A stretch of DNA of 64,000 bases from contig NZ_BMEC01000012.1 of NCBI RefSeq assembly GCF_014636295.1, forward strand, positions 1 to 64,000, read 5' to 3'. The notes under the pieces are model-generated. The model worked only from the letters and a program-made list of their open reading frames with translations. It had not been told where the DNA came from and made no database searches. The translations under genes were made by a program, and so were the position numbers. Below are positions 44,755 through 57,277 of this stretch, piece after piece (within the stretch, counting starts at the first letter, position 1; each line of letters begins with the position of its first letter). The stretch is from Marivirga lumbricoides (GTDB taxonomy: Bacteria; Bacteroidota; Bacteroidia; Cytophagales; Cyclobacteriaceae).

Positions 44755-47613
44755 ATGAAAAAATTATTGATTCTATTGCTTGTGTGTTATAGCACGGCAG
44801 CCTTTAGCCAAACAAAATTGGTAGAAAAGGTACCTCAAGTAGAAGGGAAAATTGTAATACCCTATGAAAAATATGTTTTAGATAATGGTTTGACCTTAGT
44901 TATTCATGAAGACCATTCTGATCCTGTAGTTCATGTAGATGTTACCTACCATGTAGGGTCAGCAAGAGAAGAGCTGAATAAATCTGGCTTTGCCCACTTT
45001 TTTGAGCATATGATGTTTCAAGGATCTGAAAATGTAGGAGATGAGGAGCATTTTAAGTTCGTAACAGAATCCGGAGGCACATTGAATGGAACAACAAACA
45101 AAGATAGAACCAACTATTTTGAAACTGTACCAAGCAACCAATTGGATGTAATGCTATGGTTGGAAGCAGATAGAATGGGATTTCTCTTACCAGCAGTTAC
45201 TCAGGAAAAATTTGAAGTACAACGCTCTACAGTAAAAAATGAGAAAGGACAAAACTATAACAACAGACCTTACGGTTTATTTGGTGAAGTAAATGCTGCT
45301 TCTTTATATCCTTATGGACATCCCTATTCATGGTTAACCATTGGTAAACTGGAAGATCTGGACAGGGTAGACGTATCTGATTTGAAAAAATTCTTTTTAA
45401 GATGGTACGGCCCCAATAATGCCACACTTACTATTGGTGGAGATGTAAACCCTAAAGAAGTGGTTAAAAAAGTTGAGAAATACTTTGGTAGCATTCCTTC
45501 AGGACCTGCTGTAGAACCAATGAAACTGGCTCCGGTAACTTTGGATAAAGACAGATATGTATCTTATGTAGATAATAATATCAGGTTTCCTTTACTATTG
45601 TTTACTTTCCCTACTGTACCTACTTACCATGAAGATGAGGCTGCACTGGACTGTTTATCAGAAATTTTGGGAGCAGGCAAAAGTTCTTACTTCTATAAGA
45701 AATTTGTCTTAACTCAAAAAGCCATTCAAGCCAGTACCTTCCATCCTACAAGTGAATTAGCAGGTGAATTCACCATGTTTACGCTACCTTTTCCAGGCCA
45801 AAAATTAGCTGATTTTGAAAAGCAAGTAAGAGATATTCTGGTAGAATTTGAAGCAAATGGTGTAACTGACGCTGACATTGAAAAATTTAAAGCTAACTAT
45901 GAATCCAATACTATTAATGGTTTAGCCAGTGTAAGAGGAAAAGTAAGTCAATTAGCTGCTTATGAAACTTTTAGAGGTGACCCTAACTACATAGCTAAGG
46001 ATTTGGAAAGATATCTTGCGGTTACGAAAGAAGATGTAATCAGAGTATTTAACAAGTACATAAAAGGAAAGCCAGCCGTAATTCAGAGCGTTTTACCTAA
46101 TGCAGAAACAGAACCGGCTGCACCGGATAACTACAAACCGGCAACAGAAGGTGAAAATCCTTTTCCAACTATTGATTATTCAGAGTTATCATACAACAGG
46201 CCAAATGATGGTAAGTTTGACAGAAGTAAAAAACCTGTACCGGGTCAGAGCCCTTTGGTAAAAGTACCTGAAATCTGGAAAGAGAATTGGAGCAATGGAA
46301 TGAAAATTATAGGAACAGAAAGCAAGGAAATACCTACTGTTGCTATTCAAATCACATTGAATGGTGGTCATCAGTTAGATGCAAAGGATCCGGGCAAAGC
46401 AGGTTTGGCGCAGCTAACAGCCAGCATGATGAATGAAGGTACAACCAGCTTAACTTCTGAGGAATTTCAGGAGGAATTAAGGAAAATTGGTAGTTCCATT
46501 TCAGTGTACGCAGGTCAGAATTCAACCACTATTTCTATCAATACCCTATTGAAAAACCTTGATAAAACTTTAGCGCTTACTGAAGATGTATTGATGAACC
46601 CAAGGTTTGATCAGGCTGACTTTGACAGGAACAAGAAGCAAACTATTGAAGGTATAAAATCCAGCGAAACTGATCCTGCAGCTATAGCAAGTTTAGTGTA
46701 TGATAAATTAATTTATGGTGATAACCATATTTTCTCGGTTCCCTCTTCAGGTGTAACAGAAACTGTTGAAAACATAAGTCTTGATGATGTAAAAAGCTTT
46801 TACAAAAAATACTACTCTCCATCAGTAGGAGAATTGGTTGTAGTAGGAGACGTTTCTAAGGAGGAAATTTTGCCTAAGCTTTCCTTTTTAAAGAACTGGA
46901 AAGGAGAAAAAGTAACTATTCCTTCATTGAAATTTACCAACACTACAGGTAAAACTAAGATTTACCTTGTTGATAAAAAAGAGGCGGCACAATCACAAAT
47001 AAGAATTGGATACTTAACAGATATGGAGTATTCCGCAACAGGTGACTACTATAATTCTTATCTGATGAACTATAACCTTGGAGGTGCATTTAACAGCAGA
47101 ATAAATCTTAAATTAAGAGAAGAAAAAGGCTGGACTTATGGAGCCAGATCGTACTTTGATGTGGGAGAAAACCCTGGGCCTTTTACCGCAACTGCAGGTG
47201 TTAAGGCTAATGCCACAGACAGCTCTGTTTATGAATTCATGACTGTGATTTCTGATTATAAAGAAAATGGAATTACTCCTGCTGAATTAGAATTCATGAA
47301 AAAATCAATTGGTCAGAAAGATGCTTTAAGCTATGAAACACCGGGACAGAAAGCTGGTTTCCTCAGAAGAATAGTACATTATGACCTTAATGAAAACTAT
47401 GTTGAAGATCAAATGAAGATCTTAAACAAGATGACTAAAAAAGAAATAGACCAAATTGCCAAGGATAAATTAAAAACTGACCAAATGGTTATTTTGGTGG
47501 TAGGAGATGAAGCCAGCAATATTGAAGGTTTAAGAAAATTAGGTTATGAAATTGTAAGGCTCAATACCAAAGGTGAACCTGTTGATGGTAATACTATGGA
47601 GGGCGGAAAATAA
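44755..47613 (+). CDS. M16 family zinc metallopeptidase, secreted
   Basis: This is a 952-residue periplasmic protein with a signal peptide (cleavage after AAFSQ). The first M16 domain has the inverted zinc motif HFFEH (residues 81-85), and a downstream glutamate is expected as third ligand. The second half has another M16 pair without the zinc motif but with the typical LNLGGAFNSRINLKLREEKGWTYG-type segment split over residues near 770. Both halves on one chain match pitrilysin-like enzymes that degrade peptides. It is followed by a good terminator. Confidence 0.95.
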   Translation: MKKLLILLLVCYSTAAFSQTKLVEKVPQVEGKIVIPYEKYVLDNGLTLVIHEDHSDPVVHVDVTYHVGSAREELNKSGFAHFFEHMMFQGSENVGDEEHFKFVTESGGTLNGTTNKDRTNYFETVPSNQLDVMLWLEADRMGFLLPAVTQEKFEVQRSTVKNEKGQNYNNRPYGLFGEVNAASLYPYGHPYSWLTIGKLEDLDRVDVSDLKKFFLRWYGPNNATLTIGGDVNPKEVVKKVEKYFGSIPSGPAVEPMKLAPVTLDKDRYVSYVDNNIRFPLLLFTFPTVPTYHEDEAALDCLSEILGAGKSSYFYKKFVLTQKAIQASTFHPTSELAGEFTMFTLPFPGQKLADFEKQVRDILVEFEANGVTDADIEKFKANYESNTINGLASVRGKVSQLAAYETFRGDPNYIAKDLERYLAVTKEDVIRVFNKYIKGKPAVIQSVLPNAETEPAAPDNYKPATEGENPFPTIDYSELSYNRPNDGKFDRSKKPVPGQSPLVKVPEIWKENWSNGMKIIGTESKEIPTVAIQITLNGGHQLDAKDPGKAGLAQLTASMMNEGTTSLTSEEFQEELRKIGSSISVYAGQNSTTISINTLLKNLDKTLALTEDVLMNPRFDQADFDRNKKQTIEGIKSSETDPAAIASLVYDKLIYGDNHIFSVPSSGVTETVENISLDDVKSFYKKYYSPSVGELVVVGDVSKEEILPKLSFLKNWKGEKVTIPSLKFTNTTGKTKIYLVDKKEAAQSQIRIGYLTDMEYSATGDYYNSYLMNYNLGGAFNSRINLKLREEKGWTYGARSYFDVGENPGPFTATAGVKANATDSSVYEFMTVISDYKENGITPAELEFMKKSIGQKDALSYETPGQKAGFLRRIVHYDLNENYVEDQMKILNKMTKKEIDQIAKDKLKTDQMVILVVGDEASNIEGLRKLGYEIVRLNTKGEPVDGNTMEGGK

Positions 47614-47693
47614 TCAGATTCGTAAATATATCTATTTTATAAAATCCAAATTCCTTTTTTGGTTGATGGAATTATAAAATTGAAATAAGTATT

Positions 47694-47724
47694 AAAGCAT
47701 CGGTTCAACAACCGATGCTTTTTT
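47694..47724 (+). terminator. Rho-independent terminator
   Basis: AAGCATCGGTT pairs perfectly with AACCGATGCTT around CAAC, followed by a T-run. It ends the M16 peptidase gene. Confidence 0.92.
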
Positions 47725-47827
47725 GTTTGCATCTGAACCTACGAGAATCATAAAAAATAAAAACTTATCCTCCTAAATTCGTTTAGAATGGTATTTACTT
47801 TTCAACTAATAACAAACACTTACTACC

Positions 47828-48877
47828 ATGAAATATAACATGCTCGGCAATACAGGTTTACTGGTTTCTGAACTATGCTTAGGCACCATGACTTTCGGAG
47901 GAAAAGGCTACTGGACAGCTATTGGCCAATTAGACCAAAAGCCGGTAGACGACCTAATGAAGAAAGCAGTAGAATCAGGCATCAATTTTATTGACACTGC
48001 CAATGTATACTCCGAAGGGCTTTCAGAAGAAATGACGGGGCAATCGATTAAAAATCTTGGTTTAAAAAGAGAAGAGCTAATTTTAGCAACAAAAGTGCGT
48101 GGCACAATGGGTGAAGCTCCCAATCAAACCGGTTTAAGCAGAGGTCATATCTTTAAGGAGGTAGATTCAAGCCTAAAACGTTTAAAAACAGATTACATCG
48201 ATCTATATCAAATTCATGGATTCGACCCTTTCACACCTATAGAAGAAACTTTACAAGCATTAGATGATATAGTAAAAGCAGGGAAAGTGCGATATATAGG
48301 TTGCAGTAATTTAGCCGCCTGGCAAATAATGAAGGCATTGGCTTATTCGGATAAACATCATCTAAGTAAATTTATTTCATTACAAGCATATTACACTATT
48401 GCAGGTAGAGATTTAGAAAGAGAGATAATTCCTTTGTTAAAAGATCAAAAGCTTGGTTTAATGGTGTGGAGTCCTTTAGCAGGTGGTATTTTGAGCGGTA
48501 AATACAGCAAAGATGGAAAAGGTCCGGAAGGTGCCAGACGGGTAGATTTTGACTTCCCTCCTATTAATAAAGACAGAGCTTTCTCAGTTTTAGATGTACT
48601 GCATGATATGGCAAAAGAAAAAAATGTTTCTGTAGCACAACTTTCCTTAGCTTGGCTGTTACACCAGTCAGCTGTAAGCTCAGTAATTATTGGTGCTAAA
48701 AAAATGGAACAGCTTGAAGACAACCTGAAAGCTACAGAGGTGCAGTTCTCAGAAAAAGAACTTCAGCAACTAGATGAAGTAAGCCAGTTACCCCCTGAGT
48801 ATCCGGGATGGATGTTGGAAAGACAGGGCAGGGACAGAAGGCAGCAGCAAGAGGATTTTAAGGTCAAAAAACCTTAA
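47828..48877 (+). CDS. Aldo/keto reductase
   Basis: This is a 349-residue NADPH-dependent oxidoreductase of the aldo/keto reductase fold. The catalytic tetrad can be seen in NFIDTANVYSEG (Asp and Tyr), ILATKVRG (Lys) and DLYQIHGFD (His). The cofactor site includes SSVIIGAKKMEQLEDNL near residue 295. It is monocistronic with a terminator on each side. The substrate is unknown. Confidence 0.95.
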   Translation: MKYNMLGNTGLLVSELCLGTMTFGGKGYWTAIGQLDQKPVDDLMKKAVESGINFIDTANVYSEGLSEEMTGQSIKNLGLKREELILATKVRGTMGEAPNQTGLSRGHIFKEVDSSLKRLKTDYIDLYQIHGFDPFTPIEETLQALDDIVKAGKVRYIGCSNLAAWQIMKALAYSDKHHLSKFISLQAYYTIAGRDLEREIIPLLKDQKLGLMVWSPLAGGILSGKYSKDGKGPEGARRVDFDFPPINKDRAFSVLDVLHDMAKEKNVSVAQLSLAWLLHQSAVSSVIIGAKKMEQLEDNLKATEVQFSEKELQQLDEVSQLPPEYPGWMLERQGRDRRQQQEDFKVKKP

Positions 48878-48897
48878 CAGCATTAACATAGACAATC

Positions 48898-48933
48898 AAG
48901 CAAGTTCATCAGAAAATAGAACTTGCTTTTTTG
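48898..48933 (+). terminator. Rho-independent terminator
   Basis: AAGCAAGTTC pairs perfectly with GAACTTGCTT around an 11-base loop, followed by a T-run. Confidence 0.9.
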
Positions 48934-48997
48934 TTTAGTAAGCATCATACCTCTTCAGGAATTTGTGTAAATTCATACCAGCTAATAATCCTATAAA

Positions 48998-50308
48998 ATG
49001 TATAAGCCAATAAGCTACTTAATCATTACCCTATGCCTATCTTTTACCTCAATGGCTCAAACTAATAAAAAAGAAAAAGTTATTGTTCAATCTATAGATG
49101 AGCATAACAGCTATTATACCGAACTACTGAAGAAAATAGTAAATATTAATAGCGGCACCATGAATTTTGAAGGTGTTAAACAAGTAGGGAGTATTCTGGC
49201 GAAAGAGTTTGAAGCTTTAGGAATGGAAACAGAGTGGTCTCCTGGCGATTCTTTTAACAGAGCAGGGCATTTAATAGCAAAAACAAAAGGAAAAAAGGGA
49301 CCTAAATTATTACTAATTGGGCATTTAGATACAGTTTTTGAGCCTGACAGCCCATTTCAGGAATATACAATGCTGAACGATTCCATCATGCAAGGCCCGG
49401 GAGTAGCTGATATGAAAGGTGGGGACGTTATCATTATTATGGCTTTGAAAGCTTTAAAGGAAGCAGGCGCTTTAGCAGATATGCAAATTGAAGTGGTGAT
49501 GACAGGTGATGAGGAAAAAAGTGGAAGCCCAATTGAAAAATCAAAAGAAGCATTAATCAAAGCTGCGAAGTGGGCAGATATAGCTTTAGCATTTGAAAAT
49601 GCAGATGGAGACCCTAAAACCATTGTAACTTCCAGAAGAGGCTCATCAGGCTGGCTTTTGAAAGTTAAAGGTAATGCAGCACATTCATCTCAAATATTTA
49701 CAGATAAAGTTGGTGTGGGAGCCATTTATGAGGCTTCAAGAATTCTAAATGAATTTTATGTGCAATTATCAAAAGAAGAAAACCTCACTTTTAACCCGGG
49801 AGTGATCTTAGGAGGTACTCAAACTGAATTTGACGCAGGTAAAAGTGGGGGAACTGCTACCGGAAAAAGCAATGTGGTAGCTCAGGAAGTGACAGTAAGT
49901 GGGGATATAAGAGCCGTTTCAACCGAGCAACTGGAAAAAGCTAAAAAAATAATGAATCAAATTATCAGTAACAATTACCCTGAAACATCCGCAACATTAA
50001 TCTTTAAAGAGGGTGGTTATCCTCCTCTCACCAACACTGAAGGAAATCAAAAACTATTACGGTATTATAGCAACACCAGTGAAGACTTAGGTTTCGGATC
50101 CGTTTCTGCTGTACACCCAAGAAATGCAGGGGCTGCAGATGTATCATTTACCTCCGGCTGGGTTACTATGGCAATTGACGGTATGGGAATGTGCGGAGCA
50201 GATGATCACACAATCAATGAAACAGGAGATTTAAGCATGCTTCCGGTACAGGCAAAAAGAGCTGCTGTTTTAATGTTAAGGCTAATGGAAAATAAAGACT
50301 TCAAGTAG
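48998..50308 (+). CDS. M20 family metallopeptidase, secreted
   Basis: This is a 436-residue zinc peptidase of the glutamate carboxypeptidase/ArgE class. The signal peptide ends near FTSMAQ. Metal-site motifs are LLIGHLDTVF, GPGVADMKGGDVI, the general base in MTGDEEKSGSP and the late HPRNAGAADVSF. A dimerisation domain is inserted between them (about residues 210-330). The export signal suggests peptide scavenging in the periplasm. The exact substrate is unknown. Confidence 0.94.
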   Translation: MYKPISYLIITLCLSFTSMAQTNKKEKVIVQSIDEHNSYYTELLKKIVNINSGTMNFEGVKQVGSILAKEFEALGMETEWSPGDSFNRAGHLIAKTKGKKGPKLLLIGHLDTVFEPDSPFQEYTMLNDSIMQGPGVADMKGGDVIIIMALKALKEAGALADMQIEVVMTGDEEKSGSPIEKSKEALIKAAKWADIALAFENADGDPKTIVTSRRGSSGWLLKVKGNAAHSSQIFTDKVGVGAIYEASRILNEFYVQLSKEENLTFNPGVILGGTQTEFDAGKSGGTATGKSNVVAQEVTVSGDIRAVSTEQLEKAKKIMNQIISNNYPETSATLIFKEGGYPPLTNTEGNQKLLRYYSNTSEDLGFGSVSAVHPRNAGAADVSFTSGWVTMAIDGMGMCGADDHTINETGDLSMLPVQAKRAAVLMLRLMENKDFK

Positions 50309-50409
50309 TATCTTTTTCTATGAATTGATACATTTGCAAGCCATATAAAGAAGTACTTAACATCTTTTCTTTCTTTATTTCACGTACTTCAGAAAGTAAA
50401 TTTTGCAGA

Positions 50410-51183
50410 ATGGATCAAATTAATAGAATAGAAAACGAATTACAACCGCTTAGGGAGCAGTTAAAAAATCATAAGCTCTATCAAAAGCTCAGTTCAATTG
50501 AAGATATTCAACTCTTCATGGAAAGCCATGTATTTGCAGTGTGGGATTTTATGTCTCTTTTAAAAATGCTTCAGGTAGAACTTACTAATACCTCCACACC
50601 CTGGACACCTCCCCAAAACCCTACCTTAGCTCGCTTTATTAATGAAATTGTTCATGGGGAGGAAAGTGATCTTAATGAGTTGGGAGAAGCCAAAAGTCAT
50701 TTTGAGATGTACCTGGAGGCTATGGAGCAAATAGGAGCCGACACAAAACTTATCAGTTCATTTATACAAAAGATAGAAGCTGGGATTCCAGTGAAGGAGG
50801 CACTTCTGAAAATTTCTGCAAATGAAGGAGTTTCCCAATTCGTGAATTTTACATTTGAGATAATTGCAACAGGTAAAACTCATTTAATAGCATCCGCTTT
50901 TACTTTTGGCAGAGAAGACGTAATACCGGATATGTTCATAGAAATTTTAAAAAGTGCTGACGCTGAAAACAATAAATACAACAAATTAAGTTACTATTTG
51001 CAGCGCCACATTGAACTGGATGGCGATGAACACGGGCCTCTCTCCTTACAAATGATCGAATTGCTTTGTGAAGATAACCTTTCCAAATGGAACAAGACGC
51101 TGGATGTAGCTAAGAAAGCACTGAAATTCAGGATTTCATTATGGGATTCAATAGCTGAAATGATAGATAGTGACAGAGCTTAA
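50410..51183 (+). CDS. DUF3050 family protein (haem oxygenase-like fold)
   Basis: This is a 257-residue all-helical protein. It matches DUF3050, whose helices resemble the haem-oxygenase/TENA fold: [20 protein letters not shown] near residue 37, [11 protein letters not shown], and [17 protein letters not shown] with a histidine/acid cluster that could bind metal. It has no signal peptide and is transcribed alone. The reaction is not known. Confidence 0.88.
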   Translation: MDQINRIENELQPLREQLKNHKLYQKLSSIEDIQLFMESHVFAVWDFMSLLKMLQVELTNTSTPWTPPQNPTLARFINEIVHGEESDLNELGEAKSHFEMYLEAMEQIGADTKLISSFIQKIEAGIPVKEALLKISANEGVSQFVNFTFEIIATGKTHLIASAFTFGREDVIPDMFIEILKSADAENNKYNKLSYYLQRHIELDGDEHGPLSLQMIELLCEDNLSKWNKTLDVAKKALKFRISLWDSIAEMIDSDRA

Positions 51184-51287
51184 CCGTTCAAGAGTTAATT
51201 TAAAAGACAATAACACCTGGGAGTTAATAATGGTTAATTCAGCTAAGTTGCTTTCTTAAAAGGCTGCTAATCTCTAATTTGCATTAA

Positions 51288-53447
<2,160 letters not shown>

Positions 53448-53470
53448 GGGTTTACTCCTTCCAATAGTAG

Positions 53471-53502
53471 AATACACCTGTTTGTTTAGGCAGGTGTATT
53501 TT
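53471..53502 (+). terminator. Likely terminator after GH97
   Basis: AATACACCTG pairs perfectly with CAGGTGTATT around a 10-base loop; the T-run is short. Confidence 0.7.
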
Positions 53503-53889
53503 AGATACTCCTGATAAGTACTTCAGTTCTCGAAAACCAACTAAACTTTGCTCGAAAAGGTGGGCAGCGCGTTGAATTGTAGCGTGAAAGCCAGCCAACT
53601 GGAGGGGACTACAGGGGTGTTTTACGAGAAGAATAGCTTTCCATTGAAGAAAATCAAGTCTTGTTATATAGTAGACAAAAGATTGAAATTTGGTTTAAAA
53701 AACCTTGGAACTTGAGTTAACCTGACTACTGAATAAAATTCCTGTTTGATGCGGTTTAATGCTGGAATTTGAATTTGATATCACATTCCAAATTACGCCC
53801 CAACTTAATTTTACGGACTTAATATACTTTCCATACAACTTTCTCTTCTTTACTTCGCTAATAAAATCAGTAATCAATTACATAAGCAA
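53503..53889. other. Gene-free stretch with a G+C-rich patch
   Basis: No convincing gene lies here. Bases about 53550-53630 are visibly richer in G and C than the surroundings and are interrupted by stops in every plus-strand frame over any long distance. The rest is AT-rich and leads up to the macro-domain gene. It may be the relic of a decayed gene or element. Confidence 0.4.
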
Positions 53890-54423
53890 ATGAAGATAGG
53901 AGATACACAAATTGAAGCAATTAAAGGAGATATTGTTACGCAAAGTGATATAGAAGCTATTGTTAACGCGGCAAATGCACAACTGCAAACAGGGAGCGGG
54001 GTTGCAGGAGCTATTCATAAAGCAGCTGGCCCTGATTTGGATAAAGAAACCAGTCCATTAGCTCCCATAAAACCCGGGGACGCTGTAATTACCCGAGCAT
54101 ACAATTTACCTAATGACTTTGTTATTCACGTGCTGGGTCCTATTTATGGAGCTGATAAACCAGAGGAAGATTTACTCTCCAACTGTTACAAGAATGCCAT
54201 TCAACTGGCAGAAGAAAGAAAAATAAAATCTATTGCTTTTCCCGCTATATCAACAGGAGCCTTTGGTTACCCATTGGAAGAGGCTACTAACGTTACATTA
54301 AGCACTGTAAAAGTGATTTTGCCCACTTTGAAACATGTAAAGCTGGTAAGGTTTGTGTTATTTAGCGAGAAGGATTTAGCTTTATATCAGCAAAAAATTG
54401 AGGCGCTGAAGGATACTTTATAA
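53890..54423 (+). CDS. Macro-domain ADP-ribose-binding protein
   Basis: This is a stand-alone macro domain of 177 residues. IVNAANAQLQTGSGVAGAIHKAAG carries the Asn and Gly residues that line the ADP-ribose pocket in MacroD-type hydrolases, and AFPAISTGAFGYPLEEA is the second pocket loop. Proteins of this class remove ADP-ribose or acetyl groups from O-acetyl-ADP-ribose. It is cytosolic and monocistronic. No ADP-ribosyl transferase (toxin partner) lies beside it. Confidence 0.93.
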   Translation: MKIGDTQIEAIKGDIVTQSDIEAIVNAANAQLQTGSGVAGAIHKAAGPDLDKETSPLAPIKPGDAVITRAYNLPNDFVIHVLGPIYGADKPEEDLLSNCYKNAIQLAEERKIKSIAFPAISTGAFGYPLEEATNVTLSTVKVILPTLKHVKLVRFVLFSEKDLALYQQKIEALKDTL

Positions 54424-54448
54424 CGTTGAACTCCTGAGAAGCTATTAG

Positions 54449-54742
54449 CTACCTGTAAATACCCTTTCTCAGAAAGTTATTGATATCCAGAATGGCATCA
54501 ATAATATTATCAGCCATTTTTTGGCGATAACCACAAACTTTTATTTTCAAAAGTTTCCCGCTATTTCCGTTAAAGGCTATTTTACTAATAGTTCTGTTAT
54601 TCTTGATCTCGAAAATCAAAATCTCATATATTGAAATATTAATTCCATCATGATAGCCTACTCCCATCTTCCAGCTAATGTCTCTCCTCTCTTTAATCAG
54701 GTGATTAAGTAAATCCACTATTGTATTTTTATTAGGTACCAT
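54449..54742 (-). CDS. Hypothetical protein
   Basis: This is a 97-residue open frame on the minus strand with no recognised family and no membrane segment. The composition is basic and isoleucine/asparagine-rich. It faces the macro-domain gene tail-to-tail across 25 bases. There is no clear ribosome site or promoter. A further minus-strand frame (54781-54987) behind it may be a fragment. It could be a real small gene or a decayed one. Confidence 0.4.
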   Translation of the reverse strand: MVPNKNTIVDLLNHLIKERRDISWKMGVGYHDGINISIYEILIFEIKNNRTISKIAFNGNSGKLLKIKVCGYRQKMADNIIDAILDINNFLRKGIYR

Positions 54743-54958
54743 CAGGAATTACATTATTACATTAAATGTTTAAAATTAATTTAATCAATAATTCCCTCAA
54801 ATCCAACAAGTAGCTTATTTCTCCCGGGATCCATTGAAAGATTATAATCTTTAATATCAGCTAGTCTTACTGATGCAATTGGCAAAATATAAATCAAAAA
54901 ATCAGTTATAGCGTTAAGTATAAATTGAATAATATCACTACTAAATAAACAGCTCTTT

Positions 54959-57262
54959 ATGATAGACTCTGAACAACTTGAAGCCAACCCTAAATTATAC
55001 CTCTTCTTACCTCTGTATTATACGCTGTGGGCTGATTTCATACTAACTTCCACTGAAATTAAAACCATGGAAGAACTTATAGGTGAATTAGAGTGGTTAA
55101 AAGAAGAAGAAAAGCAGTACCTGAAATCTTATCTGGACCCGAATAAAAAAATAAATCCAAAAGAGCTAAAGAAATGGGAAAGTATCATTTCAGAAGCCCA
55201 AAAAGAAGGGCAACATAAAAACCTCACTTCCTTAGGTAAAGAACTGGTGAAAATTCATGGAAATGGCCAATCTGAAGATTTATCTGAAGACACAATCAAC
55301 AAATTAAGAGAAACCGAAGCGAAATTAGGCCTGGTGCATAATGAGGTCAACTACATTTTCCAGCAGGGGCATAGAACTATTACCGGTGAGCAAAAAGCAG
55401 AACCACTTTTCGATCCGAAAAAACTAACTGCTTTGTTGGATGGTTCTCAGGCAGATCTGATCAAAAAGGTAAAGGATATTATTGGAGATGAAAGTTTTAA
55501 ATATCCTGACACCGGAGACGTTGCCAGGCAACGTGAACAGGTGCTTCAACTTTGTAAAATATTGGCAAAAGAAGGATTGGGAAGCTGGGCATTTCCTAAA
55601 GAATATGGCGGTAAAGATGATATGCGAGGCTATTTTACCATTATGGAAACCCTCAGCTATCATGACCTAAGCATGGTGATTAAATTTGGTGTACAGTTTG
55701 GTCTTTGGGGAATGAGTGTTTTCTTTCTTGGTACAGAAAAACATCATCAGAAGTACCTTAAAGCCATAGGAACCCTTCAAATTCCCGGCTGTTTCGCTAT
55801 GACGGAAACTAACCATGGTAGTAATGTGAAAGGGTTGGAAACCACGGCTACTTATAATCATCAGAAGCAAACTATCACGATAAACACCCCACATATACTA
55901 GCCTGCAAAGAGTATATTGGCAATGCGGCTGTACACGGACAAATGGCCACTGTATTTGCGAAATTAATTATTGACGGAACCGACTATGGTGTAAATACTT
56001 TCGTGGTACCTATCAGAAACGAGAAAGGTGAAACACTGGAAGGAGTGACCATTGAAGATAATGGCAAAAAGATGGGCTTGAATGGAGTGGATAATGGCAA
56101 AATATGGTTCAACCAGGTAGTGATTCCTAAAGAGAACATGCTGGACAAGTATGCCTCTATCAATGAAAAAGGAGAATTTGAAAGTCCTATTACAAGTGAT
56201 AACAAAAGATTTTTCACCATGCTGGGCACACTTGTAGGGGGTAGAATTGGAATTCCCCGCTCAGCACTTTCAGCCGCAAAATCCGGCCTCACGATTGCCA
56301 TAAGACATAGTGATAAACGAAGACAATTTGGCCCAAAGGGTGGAGAAGAAGTGCCTATTCTAAATTACAGAATGCATCAAAGAAGGTTATTACCACCATT
56401 GGCAACAGCTTACGGGCTTCACTTTGCATTGCAATATTTAACGGAAAGATTCTTAAACAGAAGTAAAGAGGATGCTCAGGAAATTGAAGCCCTGGCTGCA
56501 GGGCTGAAAGCTTATACTACTTGGTTTACAACGGCTACTTTGCAGGAATGCAGGGAAGCGGTGGGTGGAAAAGGCTATTTAGCTGAGAACAGAATACCTG
56601 ACTTGAAAAATGACACAGAAATATATACCACGTTTGAAGGTGATAACACTGTGCTTATGCAATTAGTCGCTAAAAACAGATTGTCAGAATTCAGGCAGGA
56701 GTTTAATGAGATGGACTTTTTCACTGTTGTTAATTATCTGGCTGATAGAGCTAAAACTTCTCTGACTGAAAAAAACCCTATTATCGTTCGTAAGACTGAT
56801 GATGAGCACCTGCTGGATTTTGAATTTCATAAAAGCGCTTTTGAATACAGAGAAGAAGCTATTTTAAGTTCTGCAGCTCAACGCTTAAAAAAATTAATTG
56901 AAGGCGGAATGGATACCTTTGATGCCACCAACGTAAGCGGCCATCATTTGGTAAATGTAGGAAAGGCATATATTGAAAGAATCGTGTTGGAGCAGTTTCA
57001 GCAACAGGTAGAGACAACTGACGATGAACCTGTGAAGAATATTCTCAGAAAATTAGCACAACTTTTCGCTCTTTTTACAATTGAAAGGAACAGAGGTTGG
57101 TACCTGGAGCAGGGCTATATGGAGGGTGTTAAAACAAAATCAATCAGGAAAATGGTTAATCAGCTTAGTTGGGAGTTAAGACAAGATGCTGTGGCCCTTA
57201 CCGATGCTTTTGATATTCCTGAAAACTGCCTGGCAGCGGAAATTGCTAAAAGAGTATCTTAA
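54959..57262 (+). CDS. Large acyl-CoA dehydrogenase/oxidase with N-terminal helical domain
   Basis: This is a 767-residue flavoenzyme for fatty-acid beta-oxidation. The acyl-CoA dehydrogenase/oxidase core runs from about residue 180: FPKEYGGKDDMRGY, CFAMTETNHGSNVKGLETTATY, GGRIGIPRSALSAAK, and the late REAVGGKGYLAENRIPDLKND with TTFEGDNTVLMQL, which is the oxidase-like ending. The first ~80 residues (LPLYYTLWADFILTSTEIKTM, EEEKQYLKSYLDPNK) look like a TerB-type helical domain fused in front. The fusion recurs, as far as I recall, in Bacteroidota. Confidence 0.92.
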   Translation: MIDSEQLEANPKLYLFLPLYYTLWADFILTSTEIKTMEELIGELEWLKEEEKQYLKSYLDPNKKINPKELKKWESIISEAQKEGQHKNLTSLGKELVKIHGNGQSEDLSEDTINKLRETEAKLGLVHNEVNYIFQQGHRTITGEQKAEPLFDPKKLTALLDGSQADLIKKVKDIIGDESFKYPDTGDVARQREQVLQLCKILAKEGLGSWAFPKEYGGKDDMRGYFTIMETLSYHDLSMVIKFGVQFGLWGMSVFFLGTEKHHQKYLKAIGTLQIPGCFAMTETNHGSNVKGLETTATYNHQKQTITINTPHILACKEYIGNAAVHGQMATVFAKLIIDGTDYGVNTFVVPIRNEKGETLEGVTIEDNGKKMGLNGVDNGKIWFNQVVIPKENMLDKYASINEKGEFESPITSDNKRFFTMLGTLVGGRIGIPRSALSAAKSGLTIAIRHSDKRRQFGPKGGEEVPILNYRMHQRRLLPPLATAYGLHFALQYLTERFLNRSKEDAQEIEALAAGLKAYTTWFTTATLQECREAVGGKGYLAENRIPDLKNDTEIYTTFEGDNTVLMQLVAKNRLSEFRQEFNEMDFFTVVNYLADRAKTSLTEKNPIIVRKTDDEHLLDFEFHKSAFEYREEAILSSAAQRLKKLIEGGMDTFDATNVSGHHLVNVGKAYIERIVLEQFQQQVETTDDEPVKNILRKLAQLFALFTIERNRGWYLEQGYMEGVKTKSIRKMVNQLSWELRQDAVALTDAFDIPENCLAAEIAKRVS

Positions 57263-57277
57263 TGAGAAAAACTCTTT

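Noticed and set aside
53695-53877. Minus-strand 60-residue frame before the macro-domain gene
   Set aside because: It has low-complexity composition, no ribosome site and no recognisable feature, and lies where the macro gene's promoter must be.
54781-54987. A 68-residue minus-strand frame upstream of the hypothetical gene
   Set aside because: Its start lies inside the acyl-CoA dehydrogenase gene, and it shows no domain, promoter or ribosome site. It could be a fragment, but I cannot support it as a gene.
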